The notes: generated from the sequence alone by a model not told the origin. A stretch of 64,000 nucleotides of DNA from Thiobacillus denitrificans ATCC 25259 (GCF_000012745.1 NC_007404.1:496001-560000), one strand, 5' to 3'. Counted from the stretch's first letter, positions 36,979 through 47,293 are shown. Made by a program: numbers and translations.

Positions 36979-37042
36979 GACCCGTGCTGGGTCCCCAGCG
37001 TGTGCATGCCTGTCGGGAGTTCTTCGAACGCCAGGAGCCCCC

Positions 37043-38863
37043 ATGTCACGTCACAGCCCATTCCCTGTCCACCTTTCCGCCACGCACCGCGCCGAGCGCG
37101 ACGGCTCCGCCCGCCTCGGCCTAAGCCTGCTGGCGGCCGCCATGCTCGCGAGCTACGCCGGTCTCGGCGAAGCCGCGCCGCAGGCCACGCCGCCGGCTAC
37201 GGTCGCGAAAGCGCAACCCTATCTCGGCTGGGCCAAGGGCCGGCTGCTCGTCGCGCCGCGAGCGGGCTTGCCCCCCGGCCAGCTCGACAAGGCACTCAGA
37301 AAGGTAAACGGGCGCTCGGCGACCCACATCAAGCCCTTGAACGTGCACGTCGTCGAGTTGCCGGTGGGTGCCGACGAGGTGAGCGCGGCGCGCGAGTTGC
37401 GCAAGAACCGCAGCTTCAAATACGTCGAACTCGACATGGCGGTTGCGGCGGCGGCTACGGTGACCGATCCCGCCTACGGCAACAGCTGGGCGTTGCCGAA
37501 AATCCAGGCACCGACCGCGTGGGACAGCAGCAACGGCAGCGGTGTGACCGTCGCCATCCTCGATACCGGCCTCGACGCCGTCCACCCCGATCTCGTCGCC
37601 AACGTCGTACCGGGCTGGAACGTCTACGACAACAACTCCAATACCGCCGACGTCAACGGTCACGGCACCTGGGTCGCCGGCGTCGCGGCGATGGCGGCGA
37701 ACAACGCCAAGGGCAGCGCGGGCGTGGCGTGGGGCGCGAAGATCATGCCGATACGCATCGCCGATGCCAATGCCTACGCCTACTGGAGCACGGTCGCGCA
37801 GGGCATTTACTGGGCGGCGGACAACGGCGCCAAGGTGGTCAACATCAGCTACAACGGCGTGTCGGGAAGCTCGACCGTGCAGTCCGCGGCGCAGTATCTG
37901 CGCGGGAAGGGCGGCGTCGTGATCGTGGCGGCCGGCAATAGCGGCGGCCTGGAGAGCATCGCCGCCAACGACTCGCTGCTCACGGTCGCGGCGACCGATC
38001 AGAACGACGTACGTGCGAGCTTCTCCAGCTACGGCGCCTATGTTGACCTGTCCGCGCCGGGGGTGAATCTCTATACGACGACGGTCGGCGGCGGCTTCGC
38101 CAACGCGTCGGGCACCTCGTTTTCCAGTCCGGTCGTCGCCGCGACGGCCGCGCTGATGCTGTCGGCCAACGCCAAGCTTGCGCCTGCCGACGTGGACCGC
38201 ATTCTCAAGGCGACCGCTCGCGATCTCGGTACGGCGGGCTATGACCAGTACCACGGCACGGGCCGCGTCAATGCCGCGTCGGCCGTGCAGAGCGCCAAGC
38301 AGACGATCGCGGCGGACACCCAAGCGCCAACGGTCAGCATCGCGTCGCCGACTGGTGGCCAGGTTTCCGGCGTGGTCCCGGTCGACGTCCTGGCGTCGGA
38401 CAACGTCGGTGTGACGCGCGCCGACTTCTACGTCAACGGCCAGCTCGTCGCGACCGATGCGCTGGCGCCGTTCGCCTTCGCCTGGGACACGACGACCAAA
38501 GCGGACGGCAGCTACACCCTGAGCGTGCAGGCCTACGACGCCGCCGGCAACCGCGGGACGTCGCCTTCGGTCACCGTCACCAGCGGCAACGACAGCGCCG
38601 CCCCGACGATCGCCAGCTTCAGCCTGACCGACGGCATGAAGCTCTCGGGCAAGCAGATGGTCAAGGTCAGCGCGAGCGACAACCAGAAGGTCGCAAAGAT
38701 TTCCTTGGTGATCGACGGCAAGGAAGTCGCCACCGCGTTCGGCGGTTCGCTCAGCTACAACTGGAATACCAACAAGCTGGCGCGGGGTGCGCACACCGTG
38801 ACCGTGCGCGTGACCGACAACTCGGGCAACGTCACGACGAAGACCGTGACGGTCTACAAGTGA
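37043..38863 (+). CDS. Secreted subtilisin-like serine protease with two Ig-like domains
   Basis: A 606-residue S8 protease. Order: a signal segment (LGLSLLAAAMLASYAGLGEA), an inhibitor-type propeptide of about 75 residues, the catalytic domain with Asp in ILDTGLDAVHPD, His in NGHGTWVAGVA and Ser in SGTSFSSPVVAA, then two bacterial Ig-like repeats each starting with a DTQAPTVSIASP or DSAAPTIASFSL segment. The triad is complete. The Ig domains suggest attachment to matrix or substrate. The ATG at 37043 follows AGGAG. A c-di-GMP riboswitch occupies its leader. Confidence 0.93.
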   Translation: MSRHSPFPVHLSATHRAERDGSARLGLSLLAAAMLASYAGLGEAAPQATPPATVAKAQPYLGWAKGRLLVAPRAGLPPGQLDKALRKVNGRSATHIKPLNVHVVELPVGADEVSAARELRKNRSFKYVELDMAVAAAATVTDPAYGNSWALPKIQAPTAWDSSNGSGVTVAILDTGLDAVHPDLVANVVPGWNVYDNNSNTADVNGHGTWVAGVAAMAANNAKGSAGVAWGAKIMPIRIADANAYAYWSTVAQGIYWAADNGAKVVNISYNGVSGSSTVQSAAQYLRGKGGVVIVAAGNSGGLESIAANDSLLTVAATDQNDVRASFSSYGAYVDLSAPGVNLYTTTVGGGFANASGTSFSSPVVAATAALMLSANAKLAPADVDRILKATARDLGTAGYDQYHGTGRVNAASAVQSAKQTIAADTQAPTVSIASPTGGQVSGVVPVDVLASDNVGVTRADFYVNGQLVATDALAPFAFAWDTTTKADGSYTLSVQAYDAAGNRGTSPSVTVTSGNDSAAPTIASFSLTDGMKLSGKQMVKVSASDNQKVAKISLVIDGKEVATAFGGSLSYNWNTNKLARGAHTVTVRVTDNSGNVTTKTVTVYK

Positions 38864-38888
38864 GCTGCCACACATGGCCGAATAGGGG

Positions 38889-38912
38889 AGCGCCCTTCGG
38901 GGCGCTTTTTTT
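38889..38912 (+). terminator. Intrinsic terminator after the subtilase
   Basis: AGCGCCC and GGGCGCT pair around a TTCG tetraloop and are followed by seven T. It sits 25 bases past the stop and just before the end of the convergent reductase gene. Confidence 0.95.
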
Positions 38913-38916
38913 CGCC

Positions 38917-39495
38917 TTATTGAACCGGCGGCCGGGCGAGTGCGGCCGCGACGCTGACCAGTTCCATGACCACCGTGTGCAGCCGCCCGGGCGACTTCAA
39001 GGCGCCGTTCTCCTCGTCGAACGCCCGATCAGCGTGCGGCAGCGAGAACTGCCCGGGCAGGACCACGACGCCGAGTGTATTCAGGATCTGGCGCAGGTGC
39101 GGCAGCATGCGCATGCCGCCGTACTGCCCGGGCGACGCGGCCAGGATCGCGGCGACCTTGTCCTGGTAGGGCAGCAGGCCCGATTCGCCCTGCCACTCGC
39201 GTGACACCCAGTCGAGCGTGTTCTTCAACAGCGGCGGCACCGAGCTGTTGTATTCGGGGCTCGCGATCAGCAAGGCATCGTGCGCCTTGAACAGGGCCTT
39301 GAGGCGTAGCGCATTGTCGGGCAGTCCGTCGCGCGCCTCGTCGTCGCCGTTATAGAGCGGCAGCGGGTAGTCGGCGAGGTCGATCAGCGTGGTTTCGGCG
39401 CCGGCCGCCTGGCAGGCGTCGGCGGCGAGCAGGATCAGCTTGCGGTTCCACGAGTCGCGGCGGATGCTGCCGGAAAAAGCCAGAATCTTGGGCAT
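38917..39495 (-). CDS. NADPH-dependent FMN reductase
   Basis: A 192-residue flavodoxin-fold reductase. The FMN phosphate loop SGSIRRDSWNRKL is at the N-terminus, SPEYNSSVPPLLKNTLDW marks the flavin ring contact and ASPGQYGGMRMLPHLRQIL the third loop, as in ChrR/YieF and azoreductase-like quinone reductases. It reduces quinones, chromate or FMN with NAD(P)H. The ATG at 39495 gives the family length. It is isolated: convergent with the subtilase and divergent from hslR. Confidence 0.92.
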   Translation of the reverse strand: MPKILAFSGSIRRDSWNRKLILLAADACQAAGAETTLIDLADYPLPLYNGDDEARDGLPDNALRLKALFKAHDALLIASPEYNSSVPPLLKNTLDWVSREWQGESGLLPYQDKVAAILAASPGQYGGMRMLPHLRQILNTLGVVVLPGQFSLPHADRAFDEENGALKSPGRLHTVVMELVSVAAALARPPVQ

Positions 39496-39618
39496 GGCGG
39501 GTCCTGGAGTGCAAACACCGCATTGTAGCGAGGCCCGTCTAAAGCGCCCCGGGGCGATGGCCGCGCCGGGGCAAAACCGGCACAATCGCCGATTCGTTCA
39601 GGAACGCGGGGACCCGGG

Positions 39619-40023
39619 GTGACGGGCGACACGACTGCAGCAAGCGAGCGCATGCGGCTCGACAAATGGCTATGGGCGGCGCGCTTCTTCAAGACGCGGA
39701 GCCTCGCGGTGCAGGCCATTGCGCATGGCCGGGTGCGGCTCGACGGCGAGCGGGTCAAGCCGGCGCGCGAAGTGAAGTGCGGCGACCGGCTCGATATCCA
39801 GATCGAGGTGCTCGAGTGGTCGGTGACCGTGCGCGGCCTGAGCAAGCAACGCGGTCCCGCGGCCGTCGCGCAGATGCTCTACGAGGAAGACCCGTCGAGC
39901 ATCGCGCGCCGCGCCGAGCGCCGGCAGCAGCACGCGCTCGCGCCGAATCCCGCCGCCGCGATCAAGGGCCGGCCGACTAAGCGCGACCGCCGCCACATCC
40001 ACCGCTTCACCGGCGGTTCCTGA
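39619..40023 (+). CDS. hslR: Heat shock protein 15 (S4 RNA-binding domain)
   Basis: A 134-residue protein homologous to Hsp15, which rescues stalled 50S subunits carrying nascent chains. The S4 domain starts MRLDKWLWAARFFKTRSLA and includes GRVRLDGERVKPAREVK; the C-terminus is basic (RPTKRDRRHIHRF). I used the GTG at 39619, six bases after GGGGA; the ATG at 39652 is a possible alternative that would remove 11 residues. It precedes yhdP by 91 bases with a TAGAAT element between. Confidence 0.92.
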   Translation: MTGDTTAASERMRLDKWLWAARFFKTRSLAVQAIAHGRVRLDGERVKPAREVKCGDRLDIQIEVLEWSVTVRGLSKQRGPAAVAQMLYEEDPSSIARRAERRQQHALAPNPAAAIKGRPTKRDRRHIHRFTGGS

Positions 40024-40114
40024 ATGGAGGCCTAAGCGGCGCCGGCACGGCCGTGTTTCCCGCAAGCCACGGCTAAACGCATAGAATCGCGGGATCCGCG
40101 AGTTTGCTGCGTTC

Positions 40115-43100
40115 ATGACCGTTTTCCCCGTACCGCCCGCTCTCTGGCGCCGCCTGTGGCGCGGACTGCTTGCGCTCGCGGCGCTGGGCGTCGCAGGCGT
40201 CGTCGCGGCCGTGGCGCTGATGTTTCTCTATGTGCTGCCGAACATCGCCGACCACCGCGATACGGTCGCCGCGTTGATGTCGCGTGCGGTCGGCCAGCGC
40301 GTCACGCTCGAGGCGGTGTCCGGCGTGTGGCAGCGCGCACGCCCGGAGTTCCGTCTGCGTGGCGTGCGCCTGCACGACGAAGCGGGCGAGACGACGCTCC
40401 TGCTGCCCGAACTCGAGGCCGAATTCGCCTGGCGTTCGCTGCTGTTCCTCGAGCCGCGCTTCAGCCGCATCGAACTGCAGGGGCTCGCGCTCGACGTGCG
40501 GCGTGACCGCAGCGGCCACTTCTACGTCGGCGGGATCCCGCTAAATCCGGGCGATCCGCACGGTGGATTTTCCGGCTGGCTGCTACGCCAGGGGCGGGTC
40601 CACGTCGGCCAGGCGACGGTGACCTGGCGCGACGCCCTGCGCGGCGCGCCGCCGCTGACGTTCGAGGGCGTCGATTTCACGCTCAGCAAGGTGCGGCGCG
40701 AACATCGCCTGCAGGTCGCGGCGATTCCGCCCACCACGCTCGCGCGCCCGCTGCGTGTCGACGCGCGATTCCGCGCCCGCGACGTCGACGACGTCGCGAC
40801 CTGGAGCGGGCGGATCAGCGCCACCGTTGCCGGGGTTTCATTTCCCCAGCTTGCGAAGTGGCTCGCGCTTCCCTATCCGCCGCAGCAGGGTTGGGGCGCG
40901 GTGCACGCGGACTTCACCTTGGCGCGCGGGGCGATCACCGGTGTTGAAGCAGCGGTCGACCTGCGCGAGATCGAAACGACGCTCGGCGAGGGCTTGCTGC
41001 CGCTGCGGCTCGCACGCCTGCACGGGCGCGCGGCCTGGCAGCGTGTGCGCGGCGGGCAGCGTCTGAGCTTCGAAGACATCCGCGTGGCGGAGGCAGGCGG
41101 CGCGCCCGGGGCGCCGTTCGACGTCGGCGTGGCCTGGGGCGAAGGCGGGCGCGAAGTCACGGCGCGCTCCTTCAACCTCGGGCGCCTGCAGTCGCTCCTT
41201 CCGCGGCTGCCAATCGAGGCCACGCTTCGGTCGCGGCTCGCCGCGCTGCGCCCGCAAGGCCAGCTCGATGTCTTGCAGCTGCGCTGGGCCGGCGCGAAGC
41301 CGACACTCGACGACTTCGCCGTCAAGGCGCATTTCCGCGGTCTGGCGATACGCGCGGTCGACAAGCGTCCGGGCGTGCGCAACCTGAGCGGGCGCATCGA
41401 AGGCGACGCGCACGCGGGCGCGTTCGAGATCGAGTCGCGGCGTGTCGGGCTCGATCTGTCGGCGTGGTTCCGCGAACCCGAGTTCGCGCTCGACACGCTC
41501 CACGCGCGCGGCAGCTGGAACAAGACCGCGCGCGGCCAGCGCCTGACGCTTGCCGCTGCACGCTTCGACAACGCCGATGCGGCGGGGACGGCGACGGGAC
41601 AGTACGAACGCATTCCGGGGCAGCGCGGCATCATCGATCTGAACGCGCATCTGGATCGCGCGCGCGGGACCGCGGTCTACCGCTATTTTCCGAAGACGAT
41701 CGGCGAGCGCACCGTCGACTGGGTCAGGCGCGGCGTCGTCGCCGGCGGCTCGGACGACGTGCGGCTCAAGCTCAGGGGCGACCTCGCGCGTTTCCCATTC
41801 GCCGACGGCGACGGCGTGTTCCGCGTCGACGTCAAGGTCAGTGACGGCGTGATCGACTACCTGCCAGGGTGGCCGCGCATCGAAGGCATCGACGCCCACC
41901 TCGCTTTCGCGGGCAAGACAATGGAAGTCAGCTCGAACACCGCGCGCATTTACGGCGTCGCGCTCGCCCCGGTGAAGGTCGTCATTCCCGATCTCATCCA
42001 TCACGACGAGCTGCTGCAGGTCGACGGCGAGGCAGCCGGTCCGGTCGAAGACTTCATTCGGTTTGCCAACGCGAGTCCGCTCGGCGACCGCCTACGCGTC
42101 TTCACCGCCGGCCTCAAGGGCACCGGAAACATGAAGCTTGCGCTCGGTCTGCGCGTGCCCTTGCGCCGCAGTGCGGACGTCAGCGTCGCCGGACGGCTTT
42201 CCTTCCTCGACGACAGCCTGGCGTCGAGCGCGTGGCCGCGGCTCGAGAACGTGCGCGGCGACGTCGACTTCACCGGCGACAGCCTCAGCGCGCAGAACCT
42301 CGGCGCGCGATTCCTCGGTGGCCCGCTGCGCCTCGACGCGCGCACGGTCGGCGACGAGGTGCGCATCGTCACCCGCGGCCGCGCGACGGCGCCGGGCATC
42401 GCGGCGTGGCTCGGCCCGACCTGGGGCAGCCGCCTCAGCGGGCAGACCGTTTGGGACGGCGAACTCGTGCTTGCGCCGGGCGGCGAGCGCATGCGTGTCC
42501 AGTCCGACCTCGTCGGCCTGCGCAGTGCACTGCCGGCACCGCTCGCGAAAGCCGCCGCCCAGCCGCTGCCCTTGCGCGTGACGGGCCAGCCTCATGCCGA
42601 CGGCCGGCAATACGACGTGCGCCTCGGCACGCGCCTCGGCGCGGCCTGGCACGCGTCGGCGGCCGGCGTGACGCAGGGCGAGGTCCGCTTCGGCAGCGCC
42701 GCGACGCTGCCGGACGAACCCGGCCTGCGACTCGCTGGACGCGCGCCGAACCTCGACCTTTCGGCCTGGCTCGAGCTGATGCCGCGCGGCGAGGGGGCGG
42801 CGCTGCCCATATCGTCAGTCGATCTCGGGTTCGACGCGTTCGACCTGGCCGGACGCCGCTTTGAGGACCTGCGCCTCCAGGGAGGCGCGCAAGGCGGCGC
42901 GCTGCGGACACAGGTCACGGCACGCGGCATGGACGGCGTGCTGACCTATGGCGCCGGAGACGACGGGCGGGCGCGCGTCGCCGCCCGGTTCCGCGAACTC
43001 ACCATTCCGGCGCCTGCGCCGGCGGGCGCGTCGACCGATCCCCAAACGAACATGAAGGCGAGTGATTTTCCCGCGCTCGAAATGCGTGTCGATGATTTTC

Positions 43101-43900
43101 GCCTGCAGCAGCGCCCGCTCGGCCGGCTCGATCTCGTCGCCCATGGCGCACCCCAGGGGCTCATCATCGAGAACCTGAAGCTCGCGCACGCCGACAGCGT
43201 GTTCGCCATGAACGGGGTGTGGCGTGACAGCGGCGCCGGGGAGACGCGGGGAGAGCTGAGCCTCGAGGTCGTGGACGCGGGCAAGTTTCTGGCGCGCTTC
43301 GGCTATCCGGACACGCTGCGCGGCGGCCGTGCGAGCGTACGCGGCGACGCCGCGTGGGAAGGGTCGCCGGCCGATTTCTCGTTCGCAAGCCTTGCCGGAC
43401 AGCTCGCGTTCAGCGCGAAAGGCGGGCAGTTCCTGCGTGTCGAGCCGGGCGTCGGCAAACTGCTCGGTGTGCTGAGCCTGCAGTCGCTGCCGCGCCGATT
43501 GAACTTCGATTTCCGTGATATCTTCAACAAGGGCTATGCCTTCGACGACATCGGGGCGACGCTGCGGGTCGCCCGCGGGGTCGTCTACAGCGACGATTTG
43601 AAGATGCGTGGTCCGGCGGCGAAGGTCAACATGTCGGGCCTTGCCGATCTCAACCAGGAGTCGGTGCAGTTGCGGGTCAAGGTGATTCCCAAAATGTCCG
43701 AAGGAGTGGCCGTCGCGGGCGCCCTGCTCGGCGGGCCGCTTGCGGGCGTGGGGGCACTCGCGGCGCAAAAGCTGCTGCGCGACCCGCTCGAAGAGGTCAT
43801 CAGCCAGGAATACATGGTGACCGGGCCGTGGCAGGCGCCCGACGTCAAACGTCTCGCCAAAACCAAGGTCGAATCCAAACCCCCCGTAGCCGAACCCTGA
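40115..43900 (+). CDS. yhdP: AsmA-like envelope protein YhdP
   Basis: A 1261-residue protein of the YhdP/TIGR02099 family. One N-terminal helix (LLALAALGVAGVVAAVALMFLYVL) anchors it in the inner membrane, and the remainder is a long beta-rich periplasmic repeat ending in the AsmA/DUF3971 C-terminal domain (NFDFRDIFNKGYAFDDIGATL). E. coli YhdP, with TamB and YdbH, is thought to bridge the envelope and carry phospholipids to the outer membrane. The nitrilase gene starts 14 bases downstream. Confidence 0.9.
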   Translation: MTVFPVPPALWRRLWRGLLALAALGVAGVVAAVALMFLYVLPNIADHRDTVAALMSRAVGQRVTLEAVSGVWQRARPEFRLRGVRLHDEAGETTLLLPELEAEFAWRSLLFLEPRFSRIELQGLALDVRRDRSGHFYVGGIPLNPGDPHGGFSGWLLRQGRVHVGQATVTWRDALRGAPPLTFEGVDFTLSKVRREHRLQVAAIPPTTLARPLRVDARFRARDVDDVATWSGRISATVAGVSFPQLAKWLALPYPPQQGWGAVHADFTLARGAITGVEAAVDLREIETTLGEGLLPLRLARLHGRAAWQRVRGGQRLSFEDIRVAEAGGAPGAPFDVGVAWGEGGREVTARSFNLGRLQSLLPRLPIEATLRSRLAALRPQGQLDVLQLRWAGAKPTLDDFAVKAHFRGLAIRAVDKRPGVRNLSGRIEGDAHAGAFEIESRRVGLDLSAWFREPEFALDTLHARGSWNKTARGQRLTLAAARFDNADAAGTATGQYERIPGQRGIIDLNAHLDRARGTAVYRYFPKTIGERTVDWVRRGVVAGGSDDVRLKLRGDLARFPFADGDGVFRVDVKVSDGVIDYLPGWPRIEGIDAHLAFAGKTMEVSSNTARIYGVALAPVKVVIPDLIHHDELLQVDGEAAGPVEDFIRFANASPLGDRLRVFTAGLKGTGNMKLALGLRVPLRRSADVSVAGRLSFLDDSLASSAWPRLENVRGDVDFTGDSLSAQNLGARFLGGPLRLDARTVGDEVRIVTRGRATAPGIAAWLGPTWGSRLSGQTVWDGELVLAPGGERMRVQSDLVGLRSALPAPLAKAAAQPLPLRVTGQPHADGRQYDVRLGTRLGAAWHASAAGVTQGEVRFGSAATLPDEPGLRLAGRAPNLDLSAWLELMPRGEGAALPISSVDLGFDAFDLAGRRFEDLRLQGGAQGGALRTQVTARGMDGVLTYGAGDDGRARVAARFRELTIPAPAPAGASTDPQTNMKASDFPALEMRVDDFRLQQRPLGRLDLVAHGAPQGLIIENLKLAHADSVFAMNGVWRDSGAGETRGELSLEVVDAGKFLARFGYPDTLRGGRASVRGDAAWEGSPADFSFASLAGQLAFSAKGGQFLRVEPGVGKLLGVLSLQSLPRRLNFDFRDIFNKGYAFDDIGATLRVARGVVYSDDLKMRGPAAKVNMSGLADLNQESVQLRVKVIPKMSEGVAVAGALLGGPLAGVGALAAQKLLRDPLEEVISQEYMVTGPWQAPDVKRLAKTKVESKPPVAEP

Positions 43901-43913
43901 TGTGGAACCGTAG

Positions 43914-44873
43914 ATGACGACAAAAAAGCCAGCAAAAACCACCGTCGCGCGTCCCAAAGGCGCCCAGGTCAAAAAACTCGCGCCCCAGCCGGGCGCGGTT
44001 CGCGTCGCCGCGATCCAGATGGCTTCGGGACCGAGCGTGCCTGCCAACCTCGCCGAAGCCGAGCGGCTCATCGAACTCGCGGTCCAGGCGGGCGCGCGTC
44101 TCGTCGTGCTGCCCGAATTCTTCTGCATCATGGCAATGAAGGACAGCTACGTCGTGAAGGCGCGCGAGGCCGAAGGCGACGGCCCGATCCAGACCTTCCT
44201 CGCGCGCATGGCGAAGAAGCACAAGGTCTGGCTGATCGGCGGCTCGGTCCCGCTCGAGGCGAGCGTGCCGAACAAGGTACGCAACAGCTGCCTGGTCTAC
44301 GACGAGCGCGGCAAGCAGATCGCCCGCTACGACAAGATCCATCTCTTCGGCCTCGACCTCGGCAACGAGCGCTATCAGGAAGCCAAGCTCATCGAACCCG
44401 GAGACAAGGTCGTCGTCGTCAACAGCCCGTTCGGCCGCATCGGTCTGTCGGTCTGCTACGATCTGCGCTTCCCCGAGCTCTATCGTGCGATGCCGGATGT
44501 CGACATCATTGTCGTGCCGTCGGCCTTTACCGCGACGACCGGACGCGCCCACTTCGAAACACTGGTCCGCGCGCGGGCGATCGAGAACCTCGCCTATGTG
44601 ATCGCCCCGGCGCAGGGCGGCTACCATCTTTCCGGCCGCGAAACCCACGGCGACAGCATGATCGTCGACCCCTGGGGCGTCGTGCTCGACCGCCTGCCGC
44701 GCGGCTCGGGCGTCGTCATCGCCAACATCAACCCGGCCTATCAGGCCAGCCTGCGCAAGAGCCTGCCGGCGCTGCAGCATCGCTTCATCCCCTGTCAGCA
44801 GATAGCGGTCGATGTCGTCGAGCGGCGCGCCGTGGCCAAACGCGAGCCCACGAGCAAACAGGACAAGCCATGA
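43914..44873 (+). CDS. Nitrilase-superfamily amidohydrolase
   Basis: A 319-residue carbon-nitrogen hydrolase with the Glu-Lys-Cys triad in [19 protein letters not shown] and [12 protein letters not shown]. The pattern matches Nit1-type deaminated glutathione amidases, which repair the transaminase side product of glutathione. A basic, disordered N-terminus of about 30 residues ([18 protein letters not shown]) precedes the fold. Its stop overlaps tldD by four bases; the yhdP-nit-tldD order is common in betaproteobacteria. Confidence 0.9.
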   Translation: MTTKKPAKTTVARPKGAQVKKLAPQPGAVRVAAIQMASGPSVPANLAEAERLIELAVQAGARLVVLPEFFCIMAMKDSYVVKAREAEGDGPIQTFLARMAKKHKVWLIGGSVPLEASVPNKVRNSCLVYDERGKQIARYDKIHLFGLDLGNERYQEAKLIEPGDKVVVVNSPFGRIGLSVCYDLRFPELYRAMPDVDIIVVPSAFTATTGRAHFETLVRARAIENLAYVIAPAQGGYHLSGRETHGDSMIVDPWGVVLDRLPRGSGVVIANINPAYQASLRKSLPALQHRFIPCQQIAVDVVERRAVAKREPTSKQDKP

Positions 44874-46342
44874 ACCCGACCGACGCCTTCGTTCCGATCC
44901 AGTCCGCCGAACAGCTGTTCCGTTCGGCCGAAGCCACCCTGCTGACGCCGAACGGCCTCGACGCCGACAAGCTCGCACCGGTGTTCGGCCGTCTGCTCAC
45001 GCACGACGTCGACTACGCCGACCTCTACTTCCAGTACAGCCGCTCCGAGGGCTGGAGCCTTGAGGAAGGCCAGGTCAAATCGGGCAGCTTCAACATCGAC
45101 CAGGGCGTCGGCGTGCGGGCGATCTGCGGCGAGAAGACCGCCTTCGCCTATTCCGACGACATCAGTCTCGACGCGCTCGGCGCCGCGGCCGACGCGACGC
45201 GCGCGATCGCGCGGGCCGGACAGAACCGCAGCTTCGGCATGGTGCACCGCGGCGAAGGCCGTCTGCTCTACAACGCGGTCGATCCGCTCGTGAGCCTCGA
45301 CGATGCAGCCAAGGTCGCGCTGCTCGAACGGCTCGAAAAGAAGGCGCGCGCGATGGATCCGCGTGTGATCCAGGTCATGGCAAGCCTCGCCTCGGAATAC
45401 GAAGTCGTCTTCATCGCGCGTTCCGACGGCCATCTCGCGGCCGACGTACGCCCGCTCGTACGCCTGTCGCTGCAGGTCATCGCCGAGCAGGACGGCCGGC
45501 GCGAGCAGGGCTCGGGCGGTGGCGGTGGGCGCTTCGACTACAGTTATTTCACCGACGACATCCTCGAGAAATACGCGCGCCAGGCCGTGCATCAGGCGAG
45601 CGTCAATCTCGAGGCGCGCCCGGCCCCTGCGGGCAGCATGACCGTCGTTCTCGGCGCCGGCTGGCCCGGCATCCTGCTGCACGAGGCGATCGGACACGGC
45701 CTCGAAGGCGACTTCAACCGCAAGGGCAGCTCGGCCTTTTCCGGCCGCATCGGCGAGCGCGTCGCCGCCCCCGGCGTGACCGTCGTCGACGACGGTACGA
45801 TCCCGCTCAGACGCGGCTCGCTCAACGTCGACGACGAAGGCAACCCGACCCAGCGCACCACGCTGATCGAGGACGGCGTCCTCACCGGCTACATGCAGGA
45901 CATGATGAACGCGCGGCTCATGGGCATGCAGCCGACCGGCAACGCGCGCCGCGAATCCTTCGCCCACCTGACCATGCCGCGCATGACCAACACCCTCATG
46001 CTCGGCGGCGACAAGCATCCGCACGAGATCATCGCCTCGGTCAAGAACGGCCTCTACGCCGTCAACTTCGGCGGCGGCCAGGTCGACATCACGAGCGGCA
46101 AGTTCGTCTTCTCCGCCGCCGAGGCTTACATGATCGAGAACGGCAAGATCAGCTATCCGGTGAAAGGCGCCACCCTCATCGGCAACGGCCCCGAGGTGCT
46201 GACGCGCGTCTCGATGATCGGCAACGACATGGAGATGGATTCCGGCGTCGGGACGTGCGGGAAGGAGGGGCAGAGCGTGCCGGTCGGGGTGGGACAGCCG
46301 ACGCTGAGGATTGATGGGTTGACGGTTGGCGGAACGGCCTGA
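44870..46342 (+). CDS. tldD: Metalloprotease TldD
   Basis: A 490-residue zinc protease subunit. The metal motif [11 protein letters not shown] (HExxxH) is intact, and the C-terminal [20 protein letters not shown] and [18 protein letters not shown] blocks are typical. With PmbA/TldE it forms a heterodimer that degrades unfolded peptides and matures some modified peptides such as microcin B17. The partner gene pmbA is not in this window. It overlaps the amidase gene by four bases. Confidence 0.95.
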   Translation: MNPTDAFVPIQSAEQLFRSAEATLLTPNGLDADKLAPVFGRLLTHDVDYADLYFQYSRSEGWSLEEGQVKSGSFNIDQGVGVRAICGEKTAFAYSDDISLDALGAAADATRAIARAGQNRSFGMVHRGEGRLLYNAVDPLVSLDDAAKVALLERLEKKARAMDPRVIQVMASLASEYEVVFIARSDGHLAADVRPLVRLSLQVIAEQDGRREQGSGGGGGRFDYSYFTDDILEKYARQAVHQASVNLEARPAPAGSMTVVLGAGWPGILLHEAIGHGLEGDFNRKGSSAFSGRIGERVAAPGVTVVDDGTIPLRRGSLNVDDEGNPTQRTTLIEDGVLTGYMQDMMNARLMGMQPTGNARRESFAHLTMPRMTNTLMLGGDKHPHEIIASVKNGLYAVNFGGGQVDITSGKFVFSAAEAYMIENGKISYPVKGATLIGNGPEVLTRVSMIGNDMEMDSGVGTCGKEGQSVPVGVGQPTLRIDGLTVGGTA

Positions 46343-46432
46343 CAGCGTCTAAAAAGAACAAGCAGCGCGGCGCACCGCTAGAGGGGCGTCCGGATAACAA
46401 GAAAACGCATAACAACCTGAGGAGGAGAAATC

Positions 46433-47233
46433 ATGCGTGCATTTCCCATAGCGTATGTCTTGTTTTTGAGTACGTCCGCGTTTCCTCTTGCAGCCCAGGC
46501 AGTCGCTGTTTCCGAGCTTCCAGCGTCGATCCAGTCCTGCATCACGTCAGGAAGTTGTGTGGTCAATTATCCGGGTGCTTACGATTCCGGAACAGCGAGC
46601 GCTTTTGAGATGTTTGACCTGTCGAGCCAGAAGTGGAATTGGCTAGTGCGATATAACCTGGTACCTCCGTCGGGCCAAACCGTCATCGGAGGAGGGCCGA
46701 ACACCGCTTACAGCGGCTACTTGTGGATGCAGGTCGCAAGCAGTTACAGCGCTTCTGAGGCAGCCCACCCGGTCACCGTTTTTCTGGACAAGGTGACACC
46801 CGCACCCGACAGCATGTTTGACCAAAGCGGAGATTTGTCCCTGCTCGTGACGACCGCCGACTTGTTGGCAGGCGGCGCCTACTCGACGCTGGAAGACCAC
46901 GGTGAGTATGGATACTTCGGTTCGGGGAGCTTGTCCGGTGAGCTCCCGCTGATCTGCCTTGCAGAGGGTTGCAAGATCGAGGCACGGCTTAATCTGTTGC
47001 AGTTGAACTACGCGAACGCGGGGTCGACGATCGTGATGACCGGCTTTGACGCCTCGGATATGCGCGGACTGGTTTATTCGCAAGGCTCGTACTATTTCGA
47101 TGGCGAACCACCCTACGGCACGAAACAGGCCTTTTACATCGCCGCTGTTCCGGAACCCGGAATGGCGTGGCTGTTTGGTTTTGGCCTGCTCGGCGTTGGC
47201 GCCGTGGCACGGAGCCGGCGAACGGGCTTATAG
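46433..47233 (+). CDS. PEP-CTERM sorting domain protein, third
   Basis: A 266-residue exported protein with a signal peptide ending near AAQAVA and a sorting signal VPEPGMAWLFGFGLLGVGAV followed by ARSRR. The mature region has two Cys pairs (SCITSGSC and ICLAEGC) and no domain I recognise; it is not similar to the pair at 35-36.7 kb. Its base composition is visibly less GC-rich than the neighbours, which may mean later acquisition or relaxed constraint. A GGAGGAG ribosome site precedes the ATG. No -24/-12 promoter was found upstream. Confidence 0.82.
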   Translation: MRAFPIAYVLFLSTSAFPLAAQAVAVSELPASIQSCITSGSCVVNYPGAYDSGTASAFEMFDLSSQKWNWLVRYNLVPPSGQTVIGGGPNTAYSGYLWMQVASSYSASEAAHPVTVFLDKVTPAPDSMFDQSGDLSLLVTTADLLAGGAYSTLEDHGEYGYFGSGSLSGELPLICLAEGCKIEARLNLLQLNYANAGSTIVMTGFDASDMRGLVYSQGSYYFDGEPPYGTKQAFYIAAVPEPGMAWLFGFGLLGVGAVARSRRTGL

Positions 47234-47293
47234 ACGGATCGGGCCGCGCAAACCCGTTAGCCACGGCCGCCGGCTTTTGGTAGACTCCGACGC

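Noticed and set aside
36977-37042. Upstream ATG for the subtilase at 36977
   Set aside because: It lies in the riboswitch and has no ribosome site; the ATG at 37043 follows AGGAG and leads into the signal segment.
37121-38875. A 584-codon antisense frame opposite the subtilase
   Set aside because: Low-complexity Arg/Val/Asp-rich translation with no family; the sense strand has a full catalytic triad.
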